From JARKQH01 sp964631605 (GTDB lineage: Bacteria > Verrucomicrobiota > Verrucomicrobiia > Limisphaerales > UBA8199): 34,142 bases of DNA. The stretch's first letter is position 1. Each line of letters opens with the position of its first letter. The DNA is taken from positions 1 to 34,142 of the forward strand of contig CAZVYG010000059.1 of assembly GCA_964631605.1 (NCBI GenBank). The letters run 5' to 3'. Shown piece after piece: positions 1 through 8,489 of the stretch. Below the pieces are notes generated by a model, which worked only from the letters and a program-made list of their open reading frames with translations, was not told where the DNA came from and ran no database searches. The position numbers and the translations under genes were made by a program.

Positions 1-1583
1 GTGCCGCCGGGCACCAGGTTCTTGACCATGTCGTAACGCTCCAGGAACACCGGTTGATGACACGCCACGAAATTGGCCTTGGTGATCAGGTAGCTGGACC
101 GGATGGGCTCCGGCCCAAAGCGCAAGTGCGAAACGGTCATGGACCCGGACTTCTTGGAGTCATAAACGAAGTAGCCCTGGGCAAAGTTGGGAGTTTCCTC
201 GCCGATGATCTTGATCGAGTTCTTGTTTGCCCCCACCGTGCCATCCGCGCCCAGCCCGTAGAACATTGCCCGAATCACATTGTCCGGTTCGGTCGAAAAC
301 TCCGCGTCATACTCCAGGCTGGTCTTCGACACGTCATCCGTGATGCCCACAGTGAAATGATTCTTCGGCTCGGCCTTCGCCAGATTGTCGAACACCGCCT
401 TGACCATCGCCGGCGTGAATTCCTTCGAGGAGAGGCCGTAGCGCCCGCCGATCACCCTGGGCATGGCCTTGATCCGGCCCCACCCGTTGGCCAAGCCTTC
501 GACCAGCGCCGCAATCACGTCCTGATACAGCGGTTCCCCGGCCGCTCCGGGCTCCTTCGTGCGGTCCAGTACCGCCAGCGACTTCACCGACGCTGGCAGG
601 CTTTCCATGAACCGCCTGCCATCGAACGGACGATAACAGCGGACTTTGACCACGCCGATCTTTTCGCCGCGCTTGGTCAGGTGGTCCACGGCCTCGTGGG
701 CTACATCACAGCCGGATCCCATCAACACGATGACCCGCTCCGCATCCGCCGCCCCGACGTAATCGAACAGGTTGTAGCGACGGCCCGTTTGCGCCGCAAA
801 CTCGTCCATGACCTTTTGGGTGATGTCGGCGCAAGCCGCATAAAACGGGTTCACCGTCTCCCGGGCCTGGAAAAACGCGTCGGGATTCTGCGCCGTCCCG
901 CGCAGCACCGGCCGGTCCGGCGACATCGCGCGGGCGCGGTGACTGGCAATCAGCTCGTCACTGATCAAGGCGGCCATGTCCTCCTTGCTCAGCATCTCGA
1001 TCTTGGACACCTCGTGCGAGGTCCGGAACCCGTCAAAGAAATGAATGAAGGGAATCCGCGACCGCAGCGTGGCCGCCTGGGAAATCAGGGCAAAATCCAT
1101 CGTCTCCTGCACCGACGCGGCCGCCAACATCCCCCAGCCCGTCGTGCGGCAGGCCATCACGTCGCTGTGGTCGCCAAAGATGGACAACGCATGGGTCGCC
1201 ACCGTGCGCGCCGTCACATGAAAGACCGCCGGCAACAGCTCGCCGGCAATCTTGAACATGTTCGGAATCATCAACAGCAGCCCCTGCGACGCCGTGAACG
1301 TCGTGCTCAAGGTTCCCGTCTGCAACGCCCCATGCACCGCGCCCACCGCTCCTCCTTCGCTTTGCAGTTCCACAACCGAGGGAATCGTCCCCCACAGGTT
1401 CCGCTTCCCTTCCGAAGCCCATTGGTCGCACCACTCGGCGATGGGTGACGACGGCGTAATCGGATAAATGGCCATCACCTCGTTGAGCTGATAGGCAACG
1501 TAGGCGGCGGCTTCATTGCCGTCCAAAGTCTTGAACTCGGCGGCCTTCGCGGCTTTTGCCGAACTGGTTTTTTGGTTGAGCAT
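1..1583 (-). CDS. nifJ: Pyruvate:ferredoxin (flavodoxin) oxidoreductase, N-terminal part, runs off the window
   Basis: The reading frame begins at an ATG at 1583 and stays open to the window edge, giving about 527 residues of a family normally near 1,170-1,200. It oxidatively decarboxylates pyruvate to acetyl-CoA and CO2 in the cytoplasm and passes electrons to ferredoxin or flavodoxin. Visible are the thiamine-diphosphate-domain motif AIYPITPSS (Tyr40-Ser46) and LQSEGGAVGAVHGALQTGT, in which Glu76 matches the TPP-activating glutamate of the family. Next comes the transketolase-C-like domain II, and then the start of domain III (GLGADGTVGANKNSIKIIG). The visible end, YDMVKNLVPGG, is the usual run-up to the domain III core. 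The [4Fe-4S] domains lie outside the window. No strong Shine-Dalgarno is seen. It is preceded by an unusually long gene-free stretch. It indicates a fermentative or facultatively anaerobic lifestyle (inference). Confidence 0.95.
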   Translation of the reverse strand, partial: MLNQKTSSAKAAKAAEFKTLDGNEAAAYVAYQLNEVMAIYPITPSSPIAEWCDQWASEGKRNLWGTIPSVVELQSEGGAVGAVHGALQTGTLSTTFTASQGLLLMIPNMFKIAGELLPAVFHVTARTVATHALSIFGDHSDVMACRTTGWGMLAAASVQETMDFALISQAATLRSRIPFIHFFDGFRTSHEVSKIEMLSKEDMAALISDELIASHRARAMSPDRPVLRGTAQNPDAFFQARETVNPFYAACADITQKVMDEFAAQTGRRYNLFDYVGAADAERVIVLMGSGCDVAHEAVDHLTKRGEKIGVVKVRCYRPFDGRRFMESLPASVKSLAVLDRTKEPGAAGEPLYQDVIAALVEGLANGWGRIKAMPRVIGGRYGLSSKEFTPAMVKAVFDNLAKAEPKNHFTVGITDDVSKTSLEYDAEFSTEPDNVIRAMFYGLGADGTVGANKNSIKIIGEETPNFAQGYFVYDSKKSGSMTVSHLRFGPEPIRSSYLITKANFVACHQPVFLERYDMVKNLVPGG

Positions 1584-2120
1584 AGGCGATTCTCTAAACG
1601 TTATTCCGTATTGTTAAAGTCTGTTCCCGGTCGCGGCCCTTCAGGTTTGCGGGCCCCGGCTTCCCGCCGGCTGCCGATACAGTCCGCCTGCTTTTCAGGG
1701 CCAGGAGGGCGCAGCCTCGATTCCACCCCGCCCCTCTGCCCGAAGGCAATACCCAGCGGGGAGGTGCGACCGGACCTGCCGGTCACCCATATCTTACCAA
1801 TGTGCCGCCTCAACGCGGCAGCGACTTCACCCTGATTGTCAAAATCTCACCCTTTTTTGACGCGCACAGGTTAAAAGCAGCAAAGCTCGGATCGCCTGCA
1901 GTTCTTCTCGAAACCTGGCCAACCCCCGTAGCGACCGACCTCAGGCCGACCCTCGCCACTCTCCCGCGAGGATTGAGGTCGCCTGGCCGCGCAGGTGCTG
2001 GGGAGCGCGAGGACTGCTACCTGGGGCAGGAACCCGGCGTTTGCATTTGGGAATCCCCGCTTGCGCCCCTCGTTCCGCCTCCGGCTACCGCTTCCAATGG
2101 CGAGGAAATAGTGGCGGATA
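1584..2120. other. Gene-free region between rsfS and nifJ
   Basis: About 537 bp separate the end of rsfS from the nifJ start. Short frames exist on both strands, but none has recognisable protein similarity or a credible start. On the minus strand it would serve as the leader and promoter region of nifJ. I looked for tRNA, SRP RNA, RNase P RNA and cobalamin or SAM riboswitch landmarks and recognised none. The only clear local structure is a 6-bp perfect hairpin at 1768-1784. Nothing else can be supported. Confidence 0.5.
1768..1784. repeat. Small perfect hairpin in the nifJ upstream region
   Basis: GACCGG (1768-1773) and CCGGTC (1779-1784) are perfect reverse complements around a 5-nt loop. 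The flanks can add a further GGT/ACC pairing across a 2-nt bulge. There is no T-run on either side, so it does not look like an intrinsic terminator. It could be a fold in the nifJ leader or chance in GC-rich DNA. Confidence 0.3.
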
Positions 2121-2483
2121 TTACACGGCTCTTTTTTTCCGGGCGGCCTTGATGCGCGGGGCGTCTCCCCAGAGGGTTTCGAGGTCGTAACGTTCGCGCA
2201 GGTCCTGACGCATGATGTGGACGATGACGTCGAAATAATCCAGGACGATCCAGGCGGCGTGGAGCGTGCCGTCCACCGCGCGCGGGCGCAGGCCGTGCTC
2301 GTCCCGCAGCTTATCCGAAATCTCATCCACGATGGCGCGGAGGTGAGGTTCACTGGAGCCGGAAGCGATGACAAAGTAGTCGGTGACAGAGGACAATTTG
2401 CGCACATCCAGGACAACGATGTCCTCAGCTTTTTTATTGTCGGCGAGCTCGCGACAAAGTCGCGCCAGTTTTCTCGGGTCCAT
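2121..2483 (-). CDS. rsfS: Ribosomal silencing factor RsfS (Iojap family)
   Basis: The 120-residue protein matches the full length of the RsfS/Iojap/DUF143 family. It binds ribosomal protein L14 (uL14) on the large subunit and blocks subunit joining when nutrients are scarce. Family hallmarks are DIVVLDVRKLSSVTDYFVIA near residues 20-40, followed by SGSSEPHLRAI and HAAWIVLDYFDVIVHIM near residues 85-101. The C-terminus is a short basic tail (IKAARKKRAV). It lies 27 bp downstream of nadD on the same strand, the classic nadD-rsfS pairing found across bacteria, so the two are probably co-transcribed. The start is the ATG giving MDPRKLARLCR. Confidence 0.95.
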   Translation of the reverse strand: MDPRKLARLCRELADNKKAEDIVVLDVRKLSSVTDYFVIASGSSEPHLRAIVDEISDKLRDEHGLRPRAVDGTLHAAWIVLDYFDVIVHIMRQDLRERYDLETLWGDAPRIKAARKKRAV

Positions 2484-2510
2484 GTGGGAGGGAAATTGGC
2501 CCAGGCAGGG

Positions 2511-3086
2511 CTAAAGATAAAGTCCTTTATTGTGGATCGCCTCAGCCACCTGGGGCGGGGTGAGGTAGTGGATGGGAAGCCGCGCTTTAACCCGAGCGCG
2601 GATCTGGGACGCGGAGACGCCGAACGGGAAGCCCGAGAGGCGGACTCCCCGGAACGGCGGCGGTAGCGGGGTTTCCGGCTCGCCGGGGCGATAGATTACC
2701 AGAAAGCTTGCGAGGCGCGCGAGGTCGTCGGCCTGACGCCATTGTGGCAGCTTGGGAACATGGTCGGCGCCAATCAGATAGAAGAGTTCTGCTCCGGGGA
2801 AACGGCGGGCATAATCCTTCAGGGTGTCTATCGTGTAGGAAATGCCGCCGCGCCGAATTTCCTGGTCATCCACTTCGCACCAGGGCAGTCCCGCCAGCGC
2901 GAGCCGCAGCAGACAAAGCCGGTCGGCCGCCGGCGCGGGTCGGCTATCCGGTTTGAACGGAGATTGAGCGGCGGGGATGAAGTAAAGGCGATCAAGACCC
3001 CTTTCTTCGCGCGCGGCGCAGGCCACCAACAGGTGGCCGGTGTGGACCGGATCAAACGAACCACCGAAAAGACCAATGCGTTGCAT
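2511..3086 (-). CDS. nadD: Nicotinate-nucleotide adenylyltransferase
   Basis: This 191-residue protein is NadD, which transfers AMP from ATP to nicotinate mononucleotide to make deamido-NAD in cytoplasmic NAD synthesis. The N-terminus GLFGGSFDPVHTGHLL contains the GGSFDPxHxGH nucleotidyltransferase signature. The central YLIGADHVPKLPQW and VIYRPG are NadD-typical. The C-terminal VSASQIRARV replaces the common ISSTxIR motif with modest variation. Length is normal for the family. It sits 50 bp downstream of cstA and 27 bp upstream of rsfS on the same strand. Another NAD-synthesis gene, nadC, is about 12 kb away in this window. Confidence 0.95.
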   Translation of the reverse strand: MQRIGLFGGSFDPVHTGHLLVACAAREERGLDRLYFIPAAQSPFKPDSRPAPAADRLCLLRLALAGLPWCEVDDQEIRRGGISYTIDTLKDYARRFPGAELFYLIGADHVPKLPQWRQADDLARLASFLVIYRPGEPETPLPPPFRGVRLSGFPFGVSASQIRARVKARLPIHYLTPPQVAEAIHNKGLYL

Positions 3087-3136
3087 GATGAATCGAAATT
3101 GAGAGCCGAGCTAGGGATTCATGATCCAGTTGGCCG

Positions 3137-5527
3137 TTAACAGCAGCGCCGGACGCCGTTGAACCGGGCTTCGGTGACTGCCACATAAAGTCGCTGATTG
3201 CTTTTGCGGTCAAGGGTCAGACAGGGGCCGTCGTGGGAGGGGTGGTCGCAGGGACAAGCCGTCGCCTGGGCCTGCTGGAGGCGTTCAAACTGCGCCTGCC
3301 CGCAAAGTTCCTTGGCCAGGGCGAACGCCAAAGCCATCAAACTGACCAGGTGCAGCGGTCGGGATTCTGCCACGGCGTAATGGGGCAGCCAGACGGGCGC
3401 GGCCTCGTGCAGAACGGCAAGCTTGCGTCGGGCCAGCAAGAGGATCCATTCCCGAACGCTAAGGCATAAAATCGCGGTCATTAGAACCATAAAAGCCCCC
3501 GCGACCGCGGCATCCAAAAGGTTGTTGAACCGGAGGGTCCGGTTGGCGCGCAGAGCTTTGCGCGCGGTTTCAATCGCGGCCGGGTCCTGCGCGGTCTGAG
3601 CCGCGGCCAAAGCCTGCTCCAAGGCGGGACGGTTTTTCCCAAGCTGGGCGGCTTGGGCAAGGAACCCGATCCGGGGATCGGAGTGCCACACTTTCTGAAC
3701 CCCGGCGGTCATGGTCGCGGCCAACAACCAAATCAACGGCAGGAGGGTGATCAAAGCCAGGGCTGGGCGGCCTCGGGGCGCCGGCAAAGGCGGCGCCTCA
3801 GGGTCGGTGGATGGCGGCGTCTTCCGGGTAGGCGCAAGCTGCATTTTGAGGATGATCGTGGTGGCCAGACAGAGAGCAATGCCGGCGAGCATCTGGTTGG
3901 CGATGCCGAACAGGGGCCAGAGCGAATTGATCCCGCCCAAGGGGTCGCGGACGCCCTGAATCAGAAAGTAGCCCCAACCACCGACCATCAGGAGGCTGGC
4001 GATGAGGTTGGCGCGAAGGTTCCGAGTGTCACCGAGGGGCTTCCAAATCTGGCCCAGCATGTCCTGCAGAAGGTAGCGGCCAACGCGGGTGCCGGCATCA
4101 ATCGTGGTGAGGATAAACAGGGCTTCGAACATGATGGCAAAGTGATACCAAAGGTCGAGCCAGCGGCCGCTCACGGCTTTGGAAAAAATCTGGGCCATGC
4201 CGACGGCAAGGGTGGCCGCGCCGCCTGTGCGTCCGAACAGCGAGTGCTCGCCGATTTGATCGGCCAGTTCGTCCATGTGCTCGACTGTCACAGGAAAGCC
4301 CAGGGAACTGACCTTTGCCACCGTCGCGGCGGGCTCGCCCTTGACGTTCATGCTGAGATAAACCCCGGGCTCCATGGTGCAGGCCGCGATGAGAGCCATC
4401 ATGGCCACCAGCGACTCCAGGCACATTGCGCCGTAACCTATCGGGCGGGCGTACGACTCGCGCGTGATGAGCTTTGGTGTGGTGCCGCTGGCAATCAGGG
4501 TGTGGAATCCCGAGATGGCGCCGCAGGCGATCGTGATGAAGCAAAAAGGAAAGACTTTGCCCGCGAACACCAGACCGCTGCCGTCCACAAACCGGGTTAG
4601 CGCCGGCAATTTCAAATCAGGCAGAACCAGAAAGATGCCGAGGGCCAGGGCAAAAATGGTGCCCAGTTTCATAAAGGTGCTCAGGTAATCGCGCGGCGCA
4701 AGCAGGAGCCAGACCGGCAGGATGCTGGCCATCAGACCATACAGAATGATGGCCCAGGCCAGGTTCAAGTCGCGCAGGCTGAATATCCGTGCCAGGTCCG
4801 GGTTCTCATACACCAGTTTCCCGCCCCAAACCGCCAACAGGAGCAGCACCACCCCGACCACGGAACCCTCGAGCACCTTTCCCACCCGCCAGAACCGGAT
4901 GTAATTGCCCATGAACATGGCGATGGGGATGGTCGCCCCGACCGTGAACACGCCCCACGAACTCTCGGCCAGCGCTTTCACCACCACCAACGCCAGCACC
5001 GCCAGCAAAATAATCAGAATGGCCAGAATCCCAACCAGCGCGATGAATCCGGCCGTCGAGTTGAGTTCTTCCTTCACCATCTGGCCCAGCGACTTGCCGT
5101 CGCGCCGCATCGAGCAGAACAAGATGATGAAATCCTGCACCGCCCCGCCGAGCACGACGCCGATCAGAATCCAGAGCGTTCCCGGCAGGTAACCAAACTG
5201 GGCCGCCAACACCGGTCCCACCAGCGGGCCGGGACCTGAAATGGCGGCAAAATGATGACCAAACACGATCCACTTGTTGGTCTTCACGAAATCCTTGCCG
5301 TCCTCGTGAACCTCCGCGGGCGTGGCTCGACGGTCGTCGAGGACCAGCACCCGGGTGGCGATCCATTTGGAGTAAAACCGGTAGCCAATCGCGTAGGTGC
5401 ACAATGCCGCGACCAGCAGATAAGCGGAGTTGAGCGGTTCCCCACGTTGGAAGGCAACCGTGGCGTAGGCTCCCGCGCCAGCCACGGCCAACAGAAGCCA
5501 AAACAGGTTCAAGGCGAGTTTTTTCAT
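3137..5527 (-). CDS. cstA: Carbon starvation protein CstA family transporter
   Basis: The 796-residue, strongly hydrophobic protein is a CstA-family inner-membrane transporter; characterised members take up pyruvate or peptides under carbon limitation. The N-terminal CstA domain is visible in KTNKWIVFGHHFAAISGPGP, then LVGPVLAAQFGYLPGTLWIL and GGAVQDFIILFCSMRRDGKS. These are followed by many transmembrane helices and SGFHTLIASGTTPKLI. The second half carries TTIDAGTRVGRYLLQD and INSLWPLFGIANQMLAGIAL, typical of the CstA 5TM domain. It is longer than the usual 690-720 residues. The extra length is a linker around residues 615-660 and a C-terminal tail with a cysteine/histidine cluster (CPCDHPSHDGPC) ending in Cys-Cys. 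The nifJ gene nearby fits a pyruvate substrate, but that is inference. Confidence 0.93.
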   Translation of the reverse strand: MKKLALNLFWLLLAVAGAGAYATVAFQRGEPLNSAYLLVAALCTYAIGYRFYSKWIATRVLVLDDRRATPAEVHEDGKDFVKTNKWIVFGHHFAAISGPGPLVGPVLAAQFGYLPGTLWILIGVVLGGAVQDFIILFCSMRRDGKSLGQMVKEELNSTAGFIALVGILAILIILLAVLALVVVKALAESSWGVFTVGATIPIAMFMGNYIRFWRVGKVLEGSVVGVVLLLLAVWGGKLVYENPDLARIFSLRDLNLAWAIILYGLMASILPVWLLLAPRDYLSTFMKLGTIFALALGIFLVLPDLKLPALTRFVDGSGLVFAGKVFPFCFITIACGAISGFHTLIASGTTPKLITRESYARPIGYGAMCLESLVAMMALIAACTMEPGVYLSMNVKGEPAATVAKVSSLGFPVTVEHMDELADQIGEHSLFGRTGGAATLAVGMAQIFSKAVSGRWLDLWYHFAIMFEALFILTTIDAGTRVGRYLLQDMLGQIWKPLGDTRNLRANLIASLLMVGGWGYFLIQGVRDPLGGINSLWPLFGIANQMLAGIALCLATTIILKMQLAPTRKTPPSTDPEAPPLPAPRGRPALALITLLPLIWLLAATMTAGVQKVWHSDPRIGFLAQAAQLGKNRPALEQALAAAQTAQDPAAIETARKALRANRTLRFNNLLDAAVAGAFMVLMTAILCLSVREWILLLARRKLAVLHEAAPVWLPHYAVAESRPLHLVSLMALAFALAKELCGQAQFERLQQAQATACPCDHPSHDGPCLTLDRKSNQRLYVAVTEARFNGVRRCC

Positions 5528-5586
5528 TGACGCAGGGATTCAACTTTGAGCGTGACAGCTTTCACAGTCCGTCAAAAAGCCCCCGG

Positions 5587-7143
5587 CTACCGCCGGCGTC
5601 CGCCCAGGATGCCGCCCAGCACGCCGCGAACGATTTGGCGGGTGATTCCCCCGACCACGGCCGTGGTCATGGTACGAGCGGCGCTCTTGGCCACGATGGT
5701 TCCGAGCGAGTCGGGCGTGCGGCCGCCTGCGCGCCGGGTTGCGGTCGGCAGGGCAGGGGACGGCGGTGGCGCGGAAGACGCACGGCCGCCGAAAATGGAT
5801 TCGAAGAAACCAGGCTTGTCCTGGCGCGCTGCCGGGGCCTGGCTTTGAGCCGGGTTGGCGCTGACAGCCCCCATCAGGCGTTCGAAAGCCGATTCGCGAT
5901 CAATCGGTTGATCGTAAACGCCGGCGACGATTGAGTTGGCCATGACCGCCTGCCGTTCGGCCGCGCTAATGGGGCCGACCCGGCTCCGTGGCGGCAGCAC
6001 AAACGCCCGCTCGACCATGCCCGGCTGGCCCCGCTCGTCCAGCATCGAAACCAGCGCCTCGCCCACGCCAAGCTGGGTGAGTGTCGCTTCGGTATCCAGC
6101 CGGGGATTGACGCGGAAGGTTTGGGCGGCGGCTCTCACCAGTTTCTGATCCGCGGGCGTAAAGGCGCGCAACGCGTGCTGAATCCGGTTGCCAAGCTGCC
6201 CCAAGACGCGGTCGGGAACGTCGCGCGGATTCTGGGTGACAAAAAACACGCCGACCCCCTTCGAGCGCACCAATCGGACCACCTGCTCGATTTTCTCCAC
6301 CAACACCTCCGGCAGATCATTGAAAAGCAGATGGGCTTCGTCGAAGAAGAATACCAGTTTGGGCTGCGGCAGGTCCCCGACTTCGGGCAGGGTTTCAAAC
6401 AATTCCGACAACATCCAGAGCAACAGGGTGCCATAGACCTTGGGAGCCTGCAGCAGTTGATCTGCCGCAAGAATGTTGATGACTCCTCGGCCCTGGGGAT
6501 CGGTTTGCAGCAGGTCCTCGAAGTTGAGAGCCGGTTCGCCAAAAAACGTGGCCGCGCCCTGCGATTCAAGCGCGAGCAAATTCCGCTGAATGGCCCCGAT
6601 GCTGGCAGCGGAGATATTGCCATACTGTGTGACAAACGCGGACGCGTTCTGGCCGACGTGGTTGAGAATGGCCCGCAAGTCTTTGAGGTCCAAAAGCAGC
6701 AAACCATGTTCGTCCGCAATCCGGAACACCAGGTTCAGCACTCCCGCCTGGGTGTCGTTAAGATTCAGCAGCCGCGCCAGCAACAGCGGCCCCATCTCCG
6801 AAAGGGTGGCGCGCACCGGGTGACCCTGCCGTCCAAACACGTCCCAGAAGGTCACCGGCCAGCCGGCTGGCGGGTAATCCTCGAGTTTCAACAGCGCGAT
6901 GCGCTCCTGCACTTTTGGAGATTGTCCTCCCGGCTGGCACAGGCCTGACAAGTCACCTTTCACGTCGGCCAGGAAGACCGGCACCCCGCGCGCGCTGAAG
7001 TTTTCCGCGAGTGTCTGAAGCGTTATGGTCTTGCCCGTGCCGGTGGCCCCGGCAATCAAACCATGCCGATTGGCCATTTCCGGCAAAAGAAAAAGGTCGG
7101 TCCGGGCGTTCCGCGCGATCAAAATGGGCCGTTGGGCGCTCAT
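5587..7143 (-). CDS. yjgR: HerA-like ATPase, DUF853/YjgR family
   Basis: The protein is a cytoplasmic P-loop ATPase of the HerA-like DUF853 family (E. coli YjgR, about 500 residues); its cellular role is not established. I chose the ATG at 7143, giving MSAQRPILIARN and 518 residues. An upstream in-frame start would add 33 residues with no family resemblance. Walker A is AGATGTGKT at residues 31-39. KLVFFFDEAHLLF, around residue 260, is Walker B, and VFFVTQNPRDVPDRVLGQLG follows as in FtsK/HerA ATPases. The last 100 residues are Ala/Pro/Gly-rich and end in a glycine/arginine segment (ILGGRRR). It is the first gene of the minus-strand run and diverges from trmB across 65 bp. Confidence 0.88.
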   Translation of the reverse strand: MSAQRPILIARNARTDLFLLPEMANRHGLIAGATGTGKTITLQTLAENFSARGVPVFLADVKGDLSGLCQPGGQSPKVQERIALLKLEDYPPAGWPVTFWDVFGRQGHPVRATLSEMGPLLLARLLNLNDTQAGVLNLVFRIADEHGLLLLDLKDLRAILNHVGQNASAFVTQYGNISAASIGAIQRNLLALESQGAATFFGEPALNFEDLLQTDPQGRGVINILAADQLLQAPKVYGTLLLWMLSELFETLPEVGDLPQPKLVFFFDEAHLLFNDLPEVLVEKIEQVVRLVRSKGVGVFFVTQNPRDVPDRVLGQLGNRIQHALRAFTPADQKLVRAAAQTFRVNPRLDTEATLTQLGVGEALVSMLDERGQPGMVERAFVLPPRSRVGPISAAERQAVMANSIVAGVYDQPIDRESAFERLMGAVSANPAQSQAPAARQDKPGFFESIFGGRASSAPPPSPALPTATRRAGGRTPDSLGTIVAKSAARTMTTAVVGGITRQIVRGVLGGILGGRRR

Positions 7144-7196
7144 GTTCCCGCAGGTTAATCCGGCCACACCAGAGCGCAAGGGCGGAACTTGAATCC

Positions 7197-7200
7197 GAGG
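7197..7200 (+). promoter_or_regulatory. Ribosome binding site that selects a CTG start for trmB
   Basis: GAGG at 7197-7200, within a GAGGGGGGA run, lies 8 nt before an in-frame CTG at 7209, which is ideal spacing. No ATG or GTG in the trmB frame lies between the yjgR start and the conserved core. The next near-start candidates are CTG at 7260 and TTG at 7296, neither with a comparable Shine-Dalgarno, and the TTG cuts close to the conserved methyltransferase fold. Confidence 0.55.
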
Positions 7201-7208
7201 GGGGACTC

Positions 7209-7859
7209 CTGTTAAACAACAGAGGCATCGAAACAAAACCATCAGGCCTCATCTACGAGCTGCGGTCCATCCTCGAGCGGATTGATCTCGCGCAATTGTT
7301 TCCGCGCGTTCAACCCCTCGAAGTCGAGCTGGGCTGCGGGGATGGCTCCTTCCTTGTCGAGTACGCTCGCCGGCACCCCGAACGCAATTTGATCGGTGTG
7401 GAACGGCTCCTGGGACGAATTCGGAAGCTCGACCGCAAAGGTCGGCAGGCGGGCCTGACCAACCTGCGCGGCATCCGCCTCGAAGCCGGCTATTTCCTCG
7501 AATACTTGCTGCCACCCCACTCCGCCGCCGCCTTGCACCTTTATTTCCCCGACCCTTGGCCCAAGCGCCGGCATTGGCGGCACCGGTTGGTGAACGAGCG
7601 CTTTCCCACCCTCGCCCGGCAGGCTCTCACCCCCGGCGGGACCGTTTACCTTCGAACCGATCACCCAGCCTACTTTCAGCAAATGCAGGAGGTCTTTCAG
7701 GCGCGGCCCGACTTTCGCGAAGTCCCTACCCCGCAGGAAATAGCCTCCCTGCTCACCGATTTCGAGCGGGAATTCCAGGCGCGCGGCGTCCAGACGCTGC
7801 GCGCCGCTTACCAGGTCGTCGGGCACGAACCCAAACCAGAGCTCGAGACCAAACCCTAA
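7209..7859 (+). CDS. trmB: tRNA (guanine-N7-)-methyltransferase TrmB
   Basis: TrmB methylates N7 of G46 in tRNA variable loops using S-adenosylmethionine in the cytoplasm. The SAM-binding motif is VELGCGDGSFLVEYA and the substrate/catalytic motif is LYFPDPWPKRRHWRHRLV, both diagnostic. GGTVYLRTDHPAYF follows. With the proposed CTG start the protein is 216 residues, normal for the family. An open frame continues upstream to 7011, but that part is antisense to yjgR and has no TrmB similarity, so I excluded it. Its 3' end overlaps by 4 nt the end of the convergent PF04020 gene. Identity is very secure; the start codon is less certain. Confidence 0.92.
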   Translation: MLNNRGIETKPSGLIYELRSILERIDLAQLFPRVQPLEVELGCGDGSFLVEYARRHPERNLIGVERLLGRIRKLDRKGRQAGLTNLRGIRLEAGYFLEYLLPPHSAAALHLYFPDPWPKRRHWRHRLVNERFPTLARQALTPGGTVYLRTDHPAYFQQMQEVFQARPDFREVPTPQEIASLLTDFEREFQARGVQTLRAAYQVVGHEPKPELETKP

Positions 7860-8293
7860 ACATCTATCACCGGACCGTCATCGTCATCCCGCTTGGGCGG
7901 GCGGTGGCGGTGAACCTCGAGGCGGGAGCTGCCGGCGCCGGTCAGAAGATTAAGCACGGTGGACACGATGCTGATAATCACCGCGCCCAGCAGCGCCCAG
8001 CCGAAACCGTCAATCTCGAAATAGTCTCCCAGCAGCAGGCTGACCAGGTAGAGCATCAGCGCGTTGATCACCAGCATGAACAATCCCAGGCTGAAAATCA
8101 GCAGCGGCAGCGCCAGGAACATCATCATCGGACGGATGAATGCGTTGAGAATGCCGAGCAACAGCGACGCAGCGAAGGGAGTGAACAGACTGTCATCCTT
8201 GAACCGCAGCCCCGGCACAAGGAACACCGCCACCAGCACTGCCAGAGTGTTGATGAGCCAGCTTTGCAGAAACTTTTTCAAACCAGGCTGCAC
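7856..8293 (-). CDS. Small membrane protein of the phage-holin-like PF04020 family
   Basis: A 145-residue integral membrane protein with about four hydrophobic helices: LINTLAVLVAVFLVPGL, then FAASLLLGILNAFIRP, LALPLLIFSLGLFMLVINAL and ALLGAVIISIVSTVLNLL. The spacing and the LGILNAFIRP...LTLP-like pattern match PF04020 (YvlD, 'membrane protein of phage holin superfamily IV'), widespread in chromosomes and not evidence of a phage. The tail is hydrophilic, with HRHRPPKRDDDD. The start is a GTG at 8293; an in-frame stop lies eight codons upstream, so no longer start is possible. Function is unknown. It is convergent with trmB and divergent from the DUF1080 gene. Confidence 0.85.
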   Translation of the reverse strand: MQPGLKKFLQSWLINTLAVLVAVFLVPGLRFKDDSLFTPFAASLLLGILNAFIRPMMMFLALPLLIFSLGLFMLVINALMLYLVSLLLGDYFEIDGFGWALLGAVIISIVSTVLNLLTGAGSSRLEVHRHRPPKRDDDDGPVIDV

Positions 8294-8489
8294 GCGTCGG
8301 GCGGATGAAACACCTCAGGCAGCATGGTGGAGGATGAGTCCATTGACAAGAAAGCACTGCGTCCGCCCGCCCCAACGCTGCGCACCCGACCAGTAAGGCG
8401 TTCGTCAGACTCTCCGGGTCTTTCCGACCGGCGCGGCGGGCGGCCGGGGATTCGCTTGCTCCGATGGCCTGCTGGAATATGCTGTCCAC

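Noticed and set aside
54..1448. Long plus-strand open frame (464 codons)
   Set aside because: It is antisense to nifJ, is rich in Arg/His/Gly as GC-rich shadows are, and has no recognisable family. The nifJ frame carries unmistakable motifs.
1600..1720. Cobalamin-riboswitch-like fragment (GGGAAGCCGG on the minus strand)
   Set aside because: Only this short resemblance is present; other conserved boxes of the riboswitch are missing.
3653..4600. Plus-strand open frame opposite cstA
   Set aside because: Shadow of the cstA codon pattern; low-complexity hydrophilic translation without motifs.
7011..7208. N-terminal extension of TrmB by 66 residues
   Set aside because: Lies antisense over the yjgR start and the divergent gap, shows no TrmB similarity and would make the protein abnormally long.
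7856..8293. Holin-like protein as evidence of a prophage
   Set aside because: PF04020 proteins are common chromosomal membrane proteins, and no phage genes are nearby.
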